In this document: positions 1 through 9,300 of the stretch, in pieces | How positions within the stretch are numbered: the stretch's first letter is position 1 | Layout: every line of letters begins with the position of its first letter | Assembly: GCF_011761355.1 (NCBI RefSeq) | Contig: NZ_JAASRW010000002.1 | Location: forward strand, 186,001 to 250,000 | Reading direction: 5' to 3' | DNA: 64,000 nucleotides | Source of the DNA: Paenibacillus lupini | GTDB taxonomy: Bacteria > Bacillota > Bacilli > Paenibacillales > Paenibacillaceae | Position numbers and translations under genes: made by a program | Notes under the pieces: model-generated | Told to the model about the DNA's origin: nothing | What the model saw: the letters and a program-made list of their open reading frames with translations, nothing else | Database searches by the model: none

Positions 1-1
1 A

Positions 2-295
2 GAGGTGCCGCAACCGATTCAGCCGGATGTTCCGATTATGAAGATAGAAAAAGGTATGGTATATTTCCAAGGCGTTGTTGGTGCAGCCTCCTATTCGCTG
101 GAGAAATCGACGGCAAGTAGCGAAGGGCCGTGGGTGACGGTGTATGATAAACGTCCCGGTGATTACGGAGCGCCATGGATTGATCCAACAAGAGCTCATT
201 CGGTTCGAACCTGGTATCGCTTGCAAGCTTTTGGTGTATCTATTCGGCCTAGCGGCTATTCTGAAGTTATCGTGTCAGAGCCATTTACTCCTTAA
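2..295 (+). CDS. C-terminal end of a larger protein, fibronectin-III-like domain (5' truncated by window edge)
   Basis: The reading frame is open from the left edge and ends at a TAA at 293-295, so this is the last ~97 residues of a protein that begins outside the window. The visible segment has the alternating hydrophobic/aromatic pattern of a beta-sandwich (pattern ASYSLEKS, then WYRLQAFG), typical of FnIII-like modules at the ends of secreted glycoside hydrolases. The catalytic part is not visible. The neighbours (LacI regulator, beta-mannosidase) make a mannan-active enzyme plausible, but that is inference. The GTG at 5 is not a real start; it lacks a ribosome binding site. Confidence 0.6.
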   Translation, partial: EVPQPIQPDVPIMKIEKGMVYFQGVVGAASYSLEKSTASSEGPWVTVYDKRPGDYGAPWIDPTRAHSVRTWYRLQAFGVSIRPSGYSEVIVSEPFTP

Positions 296-418
296 TACAC
301 ATTAGCGGTGCAGAGATCTGTACCGCTGTTTCTATTTTACCTGCAGCAGAATAAAAGTTGAAGAGAGTTTAAAAAACAATTATAATAAGTTCAAAAAAAG
401 TGGTAAGGAGTATGGCCA

Positions 419-1459
419 TTGCGAAAGGTAACCTTGCAGATGATTGCCGACCAGGTTGGCGTCTCGAAAGCTCTTGTGTCTAAAGCATTGTCCAATGATC
501 CGGCTGTAAATAACGGAACGCGCGAGGAGATATGGAAAACAGCACATGAGATGGGCTATTCCTTTGACAAGCTGCGGAAATCATCCGTTTATGCGAAGAC
601 TGGCAATATCGCCGTTCTGATGCCGGAAGCTTATTTGAGTGATATCGAGTATTGGGGCAAAATTATTCGCGGCATCGATAGAGAGCTGCAGTCACATGAT
701 TTCAGTATGATTTTATCAGGTGTTGATATCTCAGTAGATCCTCAAGAAGGCCTTCCTTCAAGTATTAATGAGCAAAAGGTAGATGGAGCACTCTTGCTTG
801 GGCATATGCCTGAGTCCTATGTGAAGGCGTTAGATGCAAAAGGAATGTCTTGTGTCTTAGTTGACTCTAATATTCAGAACGGCAAACATGACCATATATT
901 AGCGAATAACTATCTGGGAGCGTGTGAAGCGACAAATCGGCTGCTGCAGGCTGGACACCGCAGTCTGGCATTTGTAGGGGATATGGAGACGGCCTGGAGC
1001 TTCAGGGAACGGGATCGGGGCTTTGAGGATACGGTAAGAGAGCATAATAAGGGATCGTTGGAGCAAGTCAGCGTAACATGGGTTCGAGGGTTAGGTGTAA
1101 GCGGGCGAGGTAATTATACGAATGCTGAATTTGTGGAGAAGCTGCGCCTTGCAATAACCGAAGAGAAAGTAACCGGCTTTTTCTGTGCGAACGATATGCT
1201 TGCGATTGAAGTGCTGCGTCAATTATCCAACTGGGGTTATCGTTGTCCAGAACAGGCTTCAGTTATTGGATTTGATGATCTGTCACTGGCCGAATTTATG
1301 ATTCCGAAGCTGACCACAGTCAGGGTTCCTAAAGAGGATATCGGCTCAAGAGCGGTAAGGGCTGTTCTCGATCGGATAAAGCATCCGGATACGGTATCTG
1401 AACTTATCCAGCTGGAAACGGAATTGATCGAGCGGGATACTGTCATGAGTCCGCAATAG
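419..1459 (+). CDS. LacI-family transcriptional regulator
   Basis: This 346-residue protein has the two-domain build of the LacI family. An N-terminal helix-turn-helix (residues ~3-27, VTLQMIADQVGVSKALVSKAL) is followed by a periplasmic-binding-protein-like effector domain, which ends in the usual GFDD and TTVRVPK motifs. The start is a TTG at 419, placed 8 nt after AAGGAG (405-410); the ATG at 412 is out of frame. It lies upstream of the beta-mannosidase and is separated from it by a terminator. It most likely represses that gene through the palindrome near 1529-1548, with a sugar as inducer. The sugar is not readable from sequence; mannosides are inferred from the neighbour. Confidence 0.9.
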   Translation: MRKVTLQMIADQVGVSKALVSKALSNDPAVNNGTREEIWKTAHEMGYSFDKLRKSSVYAKTGNIAVLMPEAYLSDIEYWGKIIRGIDRELQSHDFSMILSGVDISVDPQEGLPSSINEQKVDGALLLGHMPESYVKALDAKGMSCVLVDSNIQNGKHDHILANNYLGACEATNRLLQAGHRSLAFVGDMETAWSFRERDRGFEDTVREHNKGSLEQVSVTWVRGLGVSGRGNYTNAEFVEKLRLAITEEKVTGFFCANDMLAIEVLRQLSNWGYRCPEQASVIGFDDLSLAEFMIPKLTTVRVPKEDIGSRAVRAVLDRIKHPDTVSELIQLETELIERDTVMSPQ

Positions 1460-1468
1460 TAATGGTTA

Positions 1469-1503
1469 AGCACTTGTTCCTTTGGAACGAGTGCTTTTTT
1501 ATT
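1469..1503 (+). terminator. Rho-independent terminator after the LacI gene
   Basis: A 12-bp near-perfect stem (AGCACTTGTTCC / GGAACGAGTGCT) with a TTT loop is followed directly by six T residues. It ends the regulator transcript 10 nt after its stop codon and uncouples it from the beta-mannosidase gene. Confidence 0.9.
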
Positions 1504-1575
1504 GTTGAATTAAACACTTAAATTTTGTTGAATTAAACGTTTCATTATGTTAAAATTTTCTCGTTATGATAGCTT
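1502..1575 (+). promoter_or_regulatory. Beta-mannosidase promoter with direct repeats and LacI-type operator
   Basis: TTGTTGAATTAAAC occurs twice, at 1502-1515 and 1525-1538, with a 23-bp period. The second copy runs into an imperfect palindrome centred on CG at 1538/1539 (1529-1548, 7 of 10 paired), the usual geometry of a LacI-family operator. A -10-like TATGAT lies at 1565-1570 with a weak -35 (TTCATT, 1541-1546) inside the palindrome. Repression by steric block of the -35 is therefore plausible. The start site this implies falls close to 1577, which argues against translation from the ATG at 1579. Confidence 0.5.
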
Positions 1576-1605
1576 ACTATGAGAATAGCTAAAGGACGGG
1601 TATTT

Positions 1606-4230
1606 ATGATGGAGATTAATCTAAACGATAAAGAGTGGGAGCTGAAAGGCTTTTGGCCATGGGTCCCCTGCAAAGGCACGAGTATGGAAATTGGCAATGA
1701 ATTAATGGGGGTAACCGAATGGTTGCCGGCAACGGTACCCGGCGGTGTACATCAGGATCTTTATAAAGCAGGACTGATTAATAACCCCTATGTAGATTTG
1801 AACAGCCTGCATTGCGAGTGGGTGGAAAACCGTTGGTGGGTATATCGGACGCAGTTTCAGAAGCCAATTATTGAGCCGGGAGATAAGGTCGAGATTGTGT
1901 TCATGGGTCTTGATTATGAAGCGATAATCTCAATGAACGGCACGTTGCTTGGCGAGCATGCTGGGATGTATGAGCCTGCCGTATATGATATCACGGAGCT
2001 GCTGGGGGAACGTGACATGGTTGAACTTCAGATTGTGCTAAAGCAGGCGCCGGATGAGATGGGGCAGATCGGGAAGACGTCGGAAACGTTCACGCAGAAA
2101 AGCCGGTTTAACTACAAATGGGATTTTTCTACACGACTCGTTAACGTAGGGATTTGGGATGATGTGCTGTTACGTGTCTCCAAAGGATATTCGCTAGAGG
2201 AGATTGCTCTTCATTCGGATGTAACTACGGATGGCCATGGAGTCATTCGTGTTGCTGCAGGTGTTCGTAACCATCATGCTGGTGATTCCGCAGAAACGCT
2301 GGACTACGCAGATGTGCGGGCTGAGTTGGAAGTGACGGGACCAAATGGTGATTTCGTTAATTCTATTCAGGTAGTATTAGACAAGGACGGTTTTCAATTC
2401 GATATTCCTGTTCCGACCCCGCAGCTCTGGTATCCGAATGGATATGGCGAGCAGCCGCTCTACCAAGTGACAATTCGGTTGCTTCAGGATAATAAGCTTC
2501 TCGATCAGCGAGTACATCATACCGGCATTCGCAAATTGGAATATCGGCAGAACGAGGGAAGTCCGGTGGATGCGCTGCCGTATACGTTTGTTGTGAATGG
2601 TGTGCCGATCTATATACAAGGCGCCAATCTGACGCCTCTTGATCATCTCTATGGGAATGTGACGAGGGAGCGCTATGAATGGATGGTTCATCTTGCGAAG
2701 CAAGTGAATCTGAATATGCTTCGCATATGGGGCGGCGGTGTTATCGAGAAAACGTATCTATATGACCTGTGTGACCGCCATGGCATCATGATCTGGCAGG
2801 AGTTCATTCAATCAAGTTCTGGCATAGATAATAAGCCATCGCAGAAGCCGTCGTTCCTTGAACTGCTGCATAAGAATGCTGTTGCTGCATTAAAGACTCG
2901 TCGCAACCATGTGTCACTAACAGTATGGAGTGGCGGCAATGAGCTGATGAGTGAGCCGAATCGGCCTTCGACCTACGAAGATTCAAACTTGTCACATCTG
3001 AAGTCGCTTGTAGAGCAATATGATCCGCAGCGGCTGTTCCTGCCCACTTCTGCATCGGGGCCGGTTCAATATATTACGAGAGAAAAAGGCGTCAGCCATG
3101 ATGTACACGGACATTGGAAGTATGAAGGAAATCCGAATCACTACAGCCTATACGGTGAAGCGGATCATCTGTTCCATAGTGAGTTTGGTGTCGATGGCGT
3201 AAGTGGCGTGAAGAGCCTTCGTAAATTTTTGTCCCTACAACATCTTACGCCAGTCTCCATGCGCGATAACCTCGTCTGGCGGCATCATGGTGAATGGTGG
3301 GATACCTACGATCGTGATGCGGAATTATTCGGACATTTCGAATCACTCTCGCAGTTCTCGGATGCAAGCCAATGGATGCAAGCGGAGGGGCTGCGGTTTA
3401 TCCTTGAGGCGAACCGGCGACGTCAGTTCCAGAACAGCGGCAGTATCATTTGGCAGCTTAATGAGCCTTGGCCTAATGCGAGCTGTACGAATCTAGTTGA
3501 TTATTATATGGAGCCAAAGATGGCTTATTATTGGACGCGTAACGCGTTTAGGCACTGCCACGCATCGCTTGATTACCGCAGTCTCAATGCAGCTGCTGGA
3601 GAGTGGATGGAAGCAGGAATCTACCTGCATCAAGCAAGCGAAAGCTGCGAAGTGGCCGTTGAAGTATGGGATACACGAGGCAGCCTCTTATTCTCGCAAT
3701 TATTTGATACCGTTCTGCAGAACGCCTCTGTAACGAAGCTGGGTAATGTACGATTTGTTGTTCCTCATACGTATAATGGGTTATTTATTGTAAGGTTAGG
3801 CGTAACGCAAATGAATCAGGTGACAGAGTACAATGATTATTTCTTCTCTACTAATGATCAAGAGATTTATCGGTCTGCCTTACAGCTTGAAGGTGCTCAA
3901 TTGAATGTGCAGGCTCAGGACGAATGGAGTTATGAATCGCTTCCTGGCGGTGAGATCGGAAGTGTCTTGGTGCGCAGTTATATGGTGACCAATGAAGGCC
4001 ATGAAGCAGCTCTCCATGTCCGGCCGGAAGAACGGACGGATGTCTATTGGACTTCAGCGGATGATGCTTTCTTCACCCTACTTCCTGGTGAATCCAGACA
4101 GGTTAAGGTCACCTGCACCAAACGGAATGGGGAGTTATTTGTGGCTGAGAATAGCGCGTCCGCTGCTCATCAGTGGCCTGATATCGTATTCACATCCTTT
4201 GGTTCTATTCAAGCTTCCGATAAGCCCTAG
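1606..4230 (+). CDS. Beta-mannosidase, glycoside hydrolase family 2
   Basis: The enzyme (874 residues from this start) removes terminal beta-1,4-mannosyl units from manno-oligosaccharides. It shows the GH2 order: N-terminal jelly-roll sugar-binding domain, immunoglobulin-like domain, TIM barrel, then C-terminal beta domains. The acid/base glutamate sits in WSGGNE (E446) and the nucleophile in HSEFG (E526). No signal peptide is seen, so it should be cytoplasmic and act on imported oligomannosides. ATG 1606 (or 1609) follows AAAGGA (1591-1596) at about 9 nt; the upstream in-frame ATG at 1579 has no ribosome binding site and lies almost on the predicted start of transcription. The last 26 bp overlap tail-to-tail with the AraC gene. 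Confidence 0.9.
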   Translation: MMEINLNDKEWELKGFWPWVPCKGTSMEIGNELMGVTEWLPATVPGGVHQDLYKAGLINNPYVDLNSLHCEWVENRWWVYRTQFQKPIIEPGDKVEIVFMGLDYEAIISMNGTLLGEHAGMYEPAVYDITELLGERDMVELQIVLKQAPDEMGQIGKTSETFTQKSRFNYKWDFSTRLVNVGIWDDVLLRVSKGYSLEEIALHSDVTTDGHGVIRVAAGVRNHHAGDSAETLDYADVRAELEVTGPNGDFVNSIQVVLDKDGFQFDIPVPTPQLWYPNGYGEQPLYQVTIRLLQDNKLLDQRVHHTGIRKLEYRQNEGSPVDALPYTFVVNGVPIYIQGANLTPLDHLYGNVTRERYEWMVHLAKQVNLNMLRIWGGGVIEKTYLYDLCDRHGIMIWQEFIQSSSGIDNKPSQKPSFLELLHKNAVAALKTRRNHVSLTVWSGGNELMSEPNRPSTYEDSNLSHLKSLVEQYDPQRLFLPTSASGPVQYITREKGVSHDVHGHWKYEGNPNHYSLYGEADHLFHSEFGVDGVSGVKSLRKFLSLQHLTPVSMRDNLVWRHHGEWWDTYDRDAELFGHFESLSQFSDASQWMQAEGLRFILEANRRRQFQNSGSIIWQLNEPWPNASCTNLVDYYMEPKMAYYWTRNAFRHCHASLDYRSLNAAAGEWMEAGIYLHQASESCEVAVEVWDTRGSLLFSQLFDTVLQNASVTKLGNVRFVVPHTYNGLFIVRLGVTQMNQVTEYNDYFFSTNDQEIYRSALQLEGAQLNVQAQDEWSYESLPGGEIGSVLVRSYMVTNEGHEAALHVRPEERTDVYWTSADDAFFTLLPGESRQVKVTCTKRNGELFVAENSASAAHQWPDIVFTSFGSIQASDKP

Positions 4231-5062
4231 GGGACAGACCAGAAAGCTCTTTGAACACTTTGCCGAAATGGGAAAAGTTCTCGAAGCCACACTGTTCAGA
4301 TATTTCGGTAATACTCAAATCGGTTTCCCTCAGGAGATGTTCGGCCTCTTTGATCCGGGTGATATTGATATATTGACTGAAGCCAAAGCCAGTGACTTCT
4401 TTGAAGACACGGCTTAAGTGGCCTTTGCTTATATAAAATTGCTTGGCAAGGTCGTCCAGATGCAGCGGTTCCCGGAATTGCTGATTAATATGACGGATAA
4501 TATCGGTTACTTTACGCTGGACCGGAGTAACTTCAACATTCGGAAGGGCTTTGCGCTTTTGCATGTGGCGAGCTGTGAGCAAAAGCAGTTCAGTAGCCAT
4601 GTTCCGGATATGCAGCTGATAACCAGGCGGACGATCGTTTAGCTCTCGCAGCAGGGACTCGAATAGGGTTTCCAAGTGCAATCGTTCCTGGAGGTTCAGT
4701 CTAACGATCGGATAGCCATCCAAGAAGGGGGACTGAAGCAGCTCCGTCTCCTCACGCGATAATCCATCAAAAAAAGGCAGGTCAAAATGAAGCACAACTC
4801 GTTCATGATTTGGCTGGCTCAGCTCGGAGGTTCGATGAACGAAGTTGGAATTCACAAGAATCAGATCACCTGACTGAATGGGATAGACGGAGTCTCTTAT
4901 GAAAAATTTTCTTTCCCCGCTATATAGATAAAAAAATTCAAAGGATCTGTGGTAGTGGGTCGTATCCATCGAATGATAGCCAATTCTTCGGTCGAACTCG
5001 ATCCACAATGGTTCGCTTATCGAGCCATATCGAAGGATATCAGGCAGAGATTGAATGGTCAT
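4205..5062 (-). CDS. AraC-family transcriptional regulator (cupin sensor)
   Basis: This 285-residue protein carries an N-terminal cupin-type sugar-sensing domain (GSFEF..YLYSGERKFFI, ~residues 35-110). A C-terminal double helix-turn-helix covers ~180-285 (YISKGHLSRVFKEVTGFGFSQYI, then the hallmark CGFENFSHFGKVFKE). The start ATG at 5062 has AGGAG six nucleotides upstream. The gene is transcribed away from the GH105 gene at 5212, and that arrangement suggests it activates its divergent neighbour. The sugar ligand is unknown; a rhamnogalacturonan breakdown product fits the context. Its 3' end overlaps the beta-mannosidase on the other strand by 26 bp. Confidence 0.88.
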   Translation of the reverse strand: MTIQSLPDILRYGSISEPLWIEFDRRIGYHSMDTTHYHRSFEFFYLYSGERKFFIRDSVYPIQSGDLILVNSNFVHRTSELSQPNHERVVLHFDLPFFDGLSREETELLQSPFLDGYPIVRLNLQERLHLETLFESLLRELNDRPPGYQLHIRNMATELLLLTARHMQKRKALPNVEVTPVQRKVTDIIRHINQQFREPLHLDDLAKQFYISKGHLSRVFKEVTGFGFSQYINITRIKEAEHLLRETDLSITEISEQCGFENFSHFGKVFKELSGLSPRAYRKLE

Positions 5063-5211
5063 GGAGGGCTCCTTTCAGAGATGGACGGTATTACGAGTAT
5101 ATCAATAATTGCGGGGTTTATGGAGTATTTGTTTATAATTGCGGAGATTTAATCGCTATATTCATGTTACTCTTGCGGTATGAGAGCGATTTCAATCGGA
5201 GGAGTTAAACG
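5063..5211. promoter_or_regulatory. Divergent AraC/GH105 control region with 30-bp-spaced direct repeats
   Basis: The 149-bp gap carries ATAATTGCGG at 5105-5114 and again at 5135-5144. The period is exactly 30 bp (about three helical turns), so both copies face the same side of the DNA. This fits tandem binding of an AraC-type activator. A TATATT at 5157-5162 is a possible -10 for the GH105 gene, with the second repeat overlying the -35 position. Confidence 0.45.
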
Positions 5212-6249
5212 ATGAAAAAATTTGTTGTCAACGAAGAAGAAGTAAAAGATCTAATTGACCTCGTCGTCCGCAGAACGATGAATATGGATTTTACATGGAA
5301 CTGGTCCTGCGGAGTTGCTTTTTATGGAATCAGCAAAGCCTGGGAAGTAACGAAGAATCAGGAGTATATTGATTTTTTGGTCAAATGGGTGGATGAATAT
5401 TTGGAGCTTGGGCTGCCGGCAATGATGGTCAATTCTTGTGCGATGGGGCATACGATGCTGACCCTGCATGAAGCGACAGGTGATCAAAAGTATCTTGATC
5501 TAGCTCTAATGAAGGCGGAGTATTTGCGAAAAGATGCTATCCGGTTTGGAGAAGAAGTATTCCAGCATACGGTATCGTCCAAAAATGATTTTCCAGAGCA
5601 GGCTTGGGCGGATACGTTGTTTATGGCGGCGTATTTCTTGCTGCGCCTTGGCTTCAAGCTGGACAAGAAGGAATATATTGATGATGCCCTGAATCAGTTC
5701 TACTGGCATGAAGAATATTTGCAGGACAATAAGACAAATCTGTTCTATCACGCTTGGGATAATGTTAGAGGGGATCATCTCTCCGGTATTTATTGGGGCA
5801 GGGCAAATGCGTGGGCGGCTTATACGATGGCACAAGCTCATAAAATGCTGAATCCGTTTATGCCGATGTGGATGCAGCTTGGAGGGGCACTTGGCGATCA
5901 ATTAAGTTCTCTCGTCAGACTACAATCACCAAAAGGCTTGTGGCGTACGGTGCTAAATGATGACACCTCCTATGAGGAAACGTCAGCTTCTTCAGGTATT
6001 GCTGCTGCCTTGACCATCTATGCACATCCTCTGCACCAGAACTACATGGCAAAAGCCTATGAAGGCATTCTGGCAAACATCGATGAAGACGGTTCGGTCC
6101 GCAATGTATCTGCGGGTACGGCAGTTATGTATTCGGTTGATGATTATAAGGTCATCTCCAAGAAGAGAGTGCAAGGATGGGGTCAAGGACTAACCCTGGC
6201 TTATCTTGTAGCTCTGATTCAGAATCAGGAAGTTGTCAGCAGTATTTAA
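5212..6249 (+). CDS. Unsaturated rhamnogalacturonyl hydrolase, glycoside hydrolase family 105
   Basis: The 345-residue protein matches the (alpha/alpha)6-barrel GH105 family (YteR type). The family hydrates the 4,5-unsaturated galacturonyl end left by rhamnogalacturonan lyases and so frees rhamnose-containing fragments. Visible hallmarks are the N-terminal WNWSCGVAFYG, the catalytic aspartate in WADTLFM (D134), WGRANAWA, and GLWRTVL..SYEETSASSGIA. It ends in GWGQGLTLA. There is no signal peptide, so it should act in the cytoplasm after import. The ribosome binding site GGAGGAG (5198-5204) is strong. It is the only visible target of the divergent AraC regulator. Confidence 0.92.
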   Translation: MKKFVVNEEEVKDLIDLVVRRTMNMDFTWNWSCGVAFYGISKAWEVTKNQEYIDFLVKWVDEYLELGLPAMMVNSCAMGHTMLTLHEATGDQKYLDLALMKAEYLRKDAIRFGEEVFQHTVSSKNDFPEQAWADTLFMAAYFLLRLGFKLDKKEYIDDALNQFYWHEEYLQDNKTNLFYHAWDNVRGDHLSGIYWGRANAWAAYTMAQAHKMLNPFMPMWMQLGGALGDQLSSLVRLQSPKGLWRTVLNDDTSYEETSASSGIAAALTIYAHPLHQNYMAKAYEGILANIDEDGSVRNVSAGTAVMYSVDDYKVISKKRVQGWGQGLTLAYLVALIQNQEVVSSI

Positions 6250-6267
6250 AACAATAGGACTCTTGAA

Positions 6268-6310
6268 TAAAAACGGCCGGGCCCAATAACATGGGACCGG
6301 CCGTTTCAGT
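6268..6310. terminator. Bidirectional terminator between GH105 and the large repeat protein
   Basis: A GC-rich stem (AAACGGCCGGGCCC at 6271-6284 with GGGACCGGCCGTTT at 6293-6306) sits between two convergent genes. Read on the minus strand it is followed by a run of T (TTTTTATT), which makes it a good terminator for the large repeat gene. On the plus strand the T tract is short. Confidence 0.8.
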
Positions 6311-6319
6311 TGCCAAACT

Positions 6320-9300
6320 TTATTCCTCATCTTCAGGGATAACGGTTACCGACGCACTTGCTGTACGGGTCGGTCCATTATCCGATAGTAGGGTAACAGG
6401 GCTTACAAGGACACTCTCTTCCTCAACTTCAGGGAGAACGAATGGTACCCGAAGCGTCTCTCTTGCTCCAACGTCGAATTCCGTCAGCCGCAGCTGTAGA
6501 TTGAGAAGAGGAGCAGTCAATCGGACATTTAATAGCGGAACATTACCCGTATTACGGAATTGAATGGTGAAGATAACCGTTTCACCCGGCCGTCCAACGG
6601 GACGGTCAACCGTCTCGATGAGCGATGCATCCGGGAGGGACTGTATCTGTATTACAGCCTCCTCTTGCTGGAGCGGCGTCTCCTCGGAAATAATGGTTAC
6701 CGTGTTCCGCAATACGGTTCCGCCTTGCGTCCCGGCAGATATCGGAAGCTGCAGCGTGAATACGCGGCTTTCTCCGGGTGCGAGTAATGGAATGGTCGTA
6801 CGGAAGCCAAGAAGCGGATCAAATACTCGGACGTTGGTCAGCGGGTTAGCTGTGACGTTTGTGACGGTAATGATTTTAAGTACCGTTCCGCCAGGTACAG
6901 GATTCTCCGGCTGCACTTCGATGTTGATTTCCGGCAGCTCGGCTGGAACCGTAACGACTACTCTTGCTTCATCTTGTGCTGGAGGTGTAAGGGCAGGCTG
7001 TTCCAGCCACGTGACCGTAACCCGGTTTGCAATCAGGGTTCCTTGTGTTGAGCCTGCCGACACAAGGAAGGCGAAGCTGACCCTTTCCGTCTGTCCTGGT
7101 GCTATGACCGGAATGATAATCTGTTCACCGGTGAGCGAATCATGTACAACGACGTTGGATGCAGGATTAGTACCTGTGTTCGTTACTTCGACGGTATACT
7201 GGATCGTTTCACCCGGTTCTGCTGTGTTCCGGTCCGGCCTTTTCCGCACGCTTAGTGTTGTTTCTGCAATAGGTGCGGTTTGTACAAGGACTTCAGCAAT
7301 TGTTTCGAGCAATGGTGTTTGATCCGATGCAACAGTAAATGTATTACGGATGAGGCTGCCAATCACGGTATCCGCCGGTACGGTGAACGTTACCGTCCTT
7401 GTAATCGTCTCATTTGCCAGCAGGACAGCTATTGTTTCGTTTAGTCCTAAGAGAACATCGCTAAGTACCACATTTGTCTGAACCACTGCAGTCAAGTTTG
7501 TTACGGTTAGTGTGTAGCTTATTGATTCTCCAGGCGCGGCTGTATTGCGGTCAGGCAGCTTATGAATGACAAGGGACGGGGCAGGAGGCGCTTGAACGGC
7601 AATCTCGGCTGCGGTCTCAAGCAGCGGTGTTTGTTCCGATACGGCTGTAAATGTATTACGAATGATACTGCCAATTACGGCATCAGCCGGAATCGTGAAC
7701 GAAACCGTCCGTGTAACGGACCCATTGGCAGGCAGGATATCGATCGTCTCACTGAATCCCAGCAGCGTGTCGGTCAGAACGACATTCGTCTGAGGGACAT
7801 CAAGCAGGTTCGTTATGGTCAACGTATAAATGACTGTCTCTCCGGGAGCAGTCGCATTGCGGTCTGGTATTTTCTGAATAACAAGAGATGGGCCTGGAGT
7901 CTCCAGCACGACAACTTCTGCAATTGTCTCGAGAAGCGGCGTTTGATCCGAAGAAGTTGTGAACGTGTTTCGGATAATGCTGCCAGCTGCCGCATCTACC
8001 GGGATTGTGAAGGACAAGGTCCGGGTTACAGAGCCGTTTGCAGGGAGGACGTCGATTGTCTCGCTGAGTCCAAGCAGCACATCATTCAGTACGACGTTGG
8101 TCTGAGGAACATCAAGCAGATTCGTGACGGTCATCGTGTATACGACTGTTTCCCCAGGTATAGCTGTCGCACGGTCAGACTCTTTTAACAGCGACAGACC
8201 AGCCCCCGTCACCGTTACAACCGATTCCACTTCTTGAGGTCCGGTTTCGTTCGATACCACGCTTAGAATGTTGACGATATCCGAACCGATCGGAGTTTGC
8301 CGCGGGAAGGTGAATGTGAACACAAATTCGAGCTCTTCACCTACCGCCAGATCGGGAACAGGCTGGTCAATCCCGAGCAGCTCATCAATGATACGAATAC
8401 CAGTCAACGGTACATTGCCGAAATTCACCAGTGTGACCGTATATTCAATCGTCTGTCCAATCACCACGGTAAGCGCCGCAGGAGTCTTCTTAATCCCAAG
8501 AAGCGGATCAGCAAGTACCGTAACTTCCTCATTGGCGAGTACGGGATCTGTCTGATTACTTACAGCAGCAGCCGTATTTGTATAGGTTTGAGGCGGAGTC
8601 TCCAGGGGAACAAACAAGGTTACAATGAAGGTCTCGCTTTGCCCAATAAAGAGAACGGGAATAACCGTTTCAAATCCGGTAAGATCATCCGTCACCAATA
8701 CATTAAAAAGCTCTGTGTTACCGGTATTGCTGACCGTAATGGTGAAATTCACCGTTTCTCCCTGATGAACGACGTTTCGATCAGCAGATTTATTGATCTC
8801 AAGCCGCGGTACTGGCAGAACCTCCACTACGGTTCCGACTTCCTCCGGCTGAGGCAAATTACCGGCAGTAATCGTTGCGATATTGGCAATCGTAAATCCT
8901 GCCTGCGCATCTGGAGGGATAACGAAAGGCCACTGAATCTCGAGGGACATTCCAACATGGATGTCTCCGATAAATTCATCAAGTCCGATAAACGGGTCGG
9001 AAATGTGAACATTGATCAGGTCGGCACTTCCTATATTCTCCAGTACGATGATAAAGATGACCGTATCTCCGGGAGCTGCTGCAGGCGGTTCAACGGTTTT
9101 TCTGGCTATCAGTATAGGAGTTCCTGTCACAAGAATTTCTGTCTCTGCCTCGATCGGCTTGCTGGTTTGATCAGTAATAACCCTTACCGTATTTCTGAAT
9201 ATTCCTAATGGGAAGTCCAAAGGAATATCGAAGGCGAATTCGAAGATTTGAAATGAAAAGGGAGGAATATCAGGAATGAAATGAAAAATACCAATCAATG

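Noticed and set aside
6564..9208. Long plus-strand open frames (up to 303 codons) across the giant repeat gene
   Set aside because: They lie opposite the DUF11 repeats, have no ribosome binding sites and show low-complexity composition; they are shadows of the repetitive minus-strand coding sequence.
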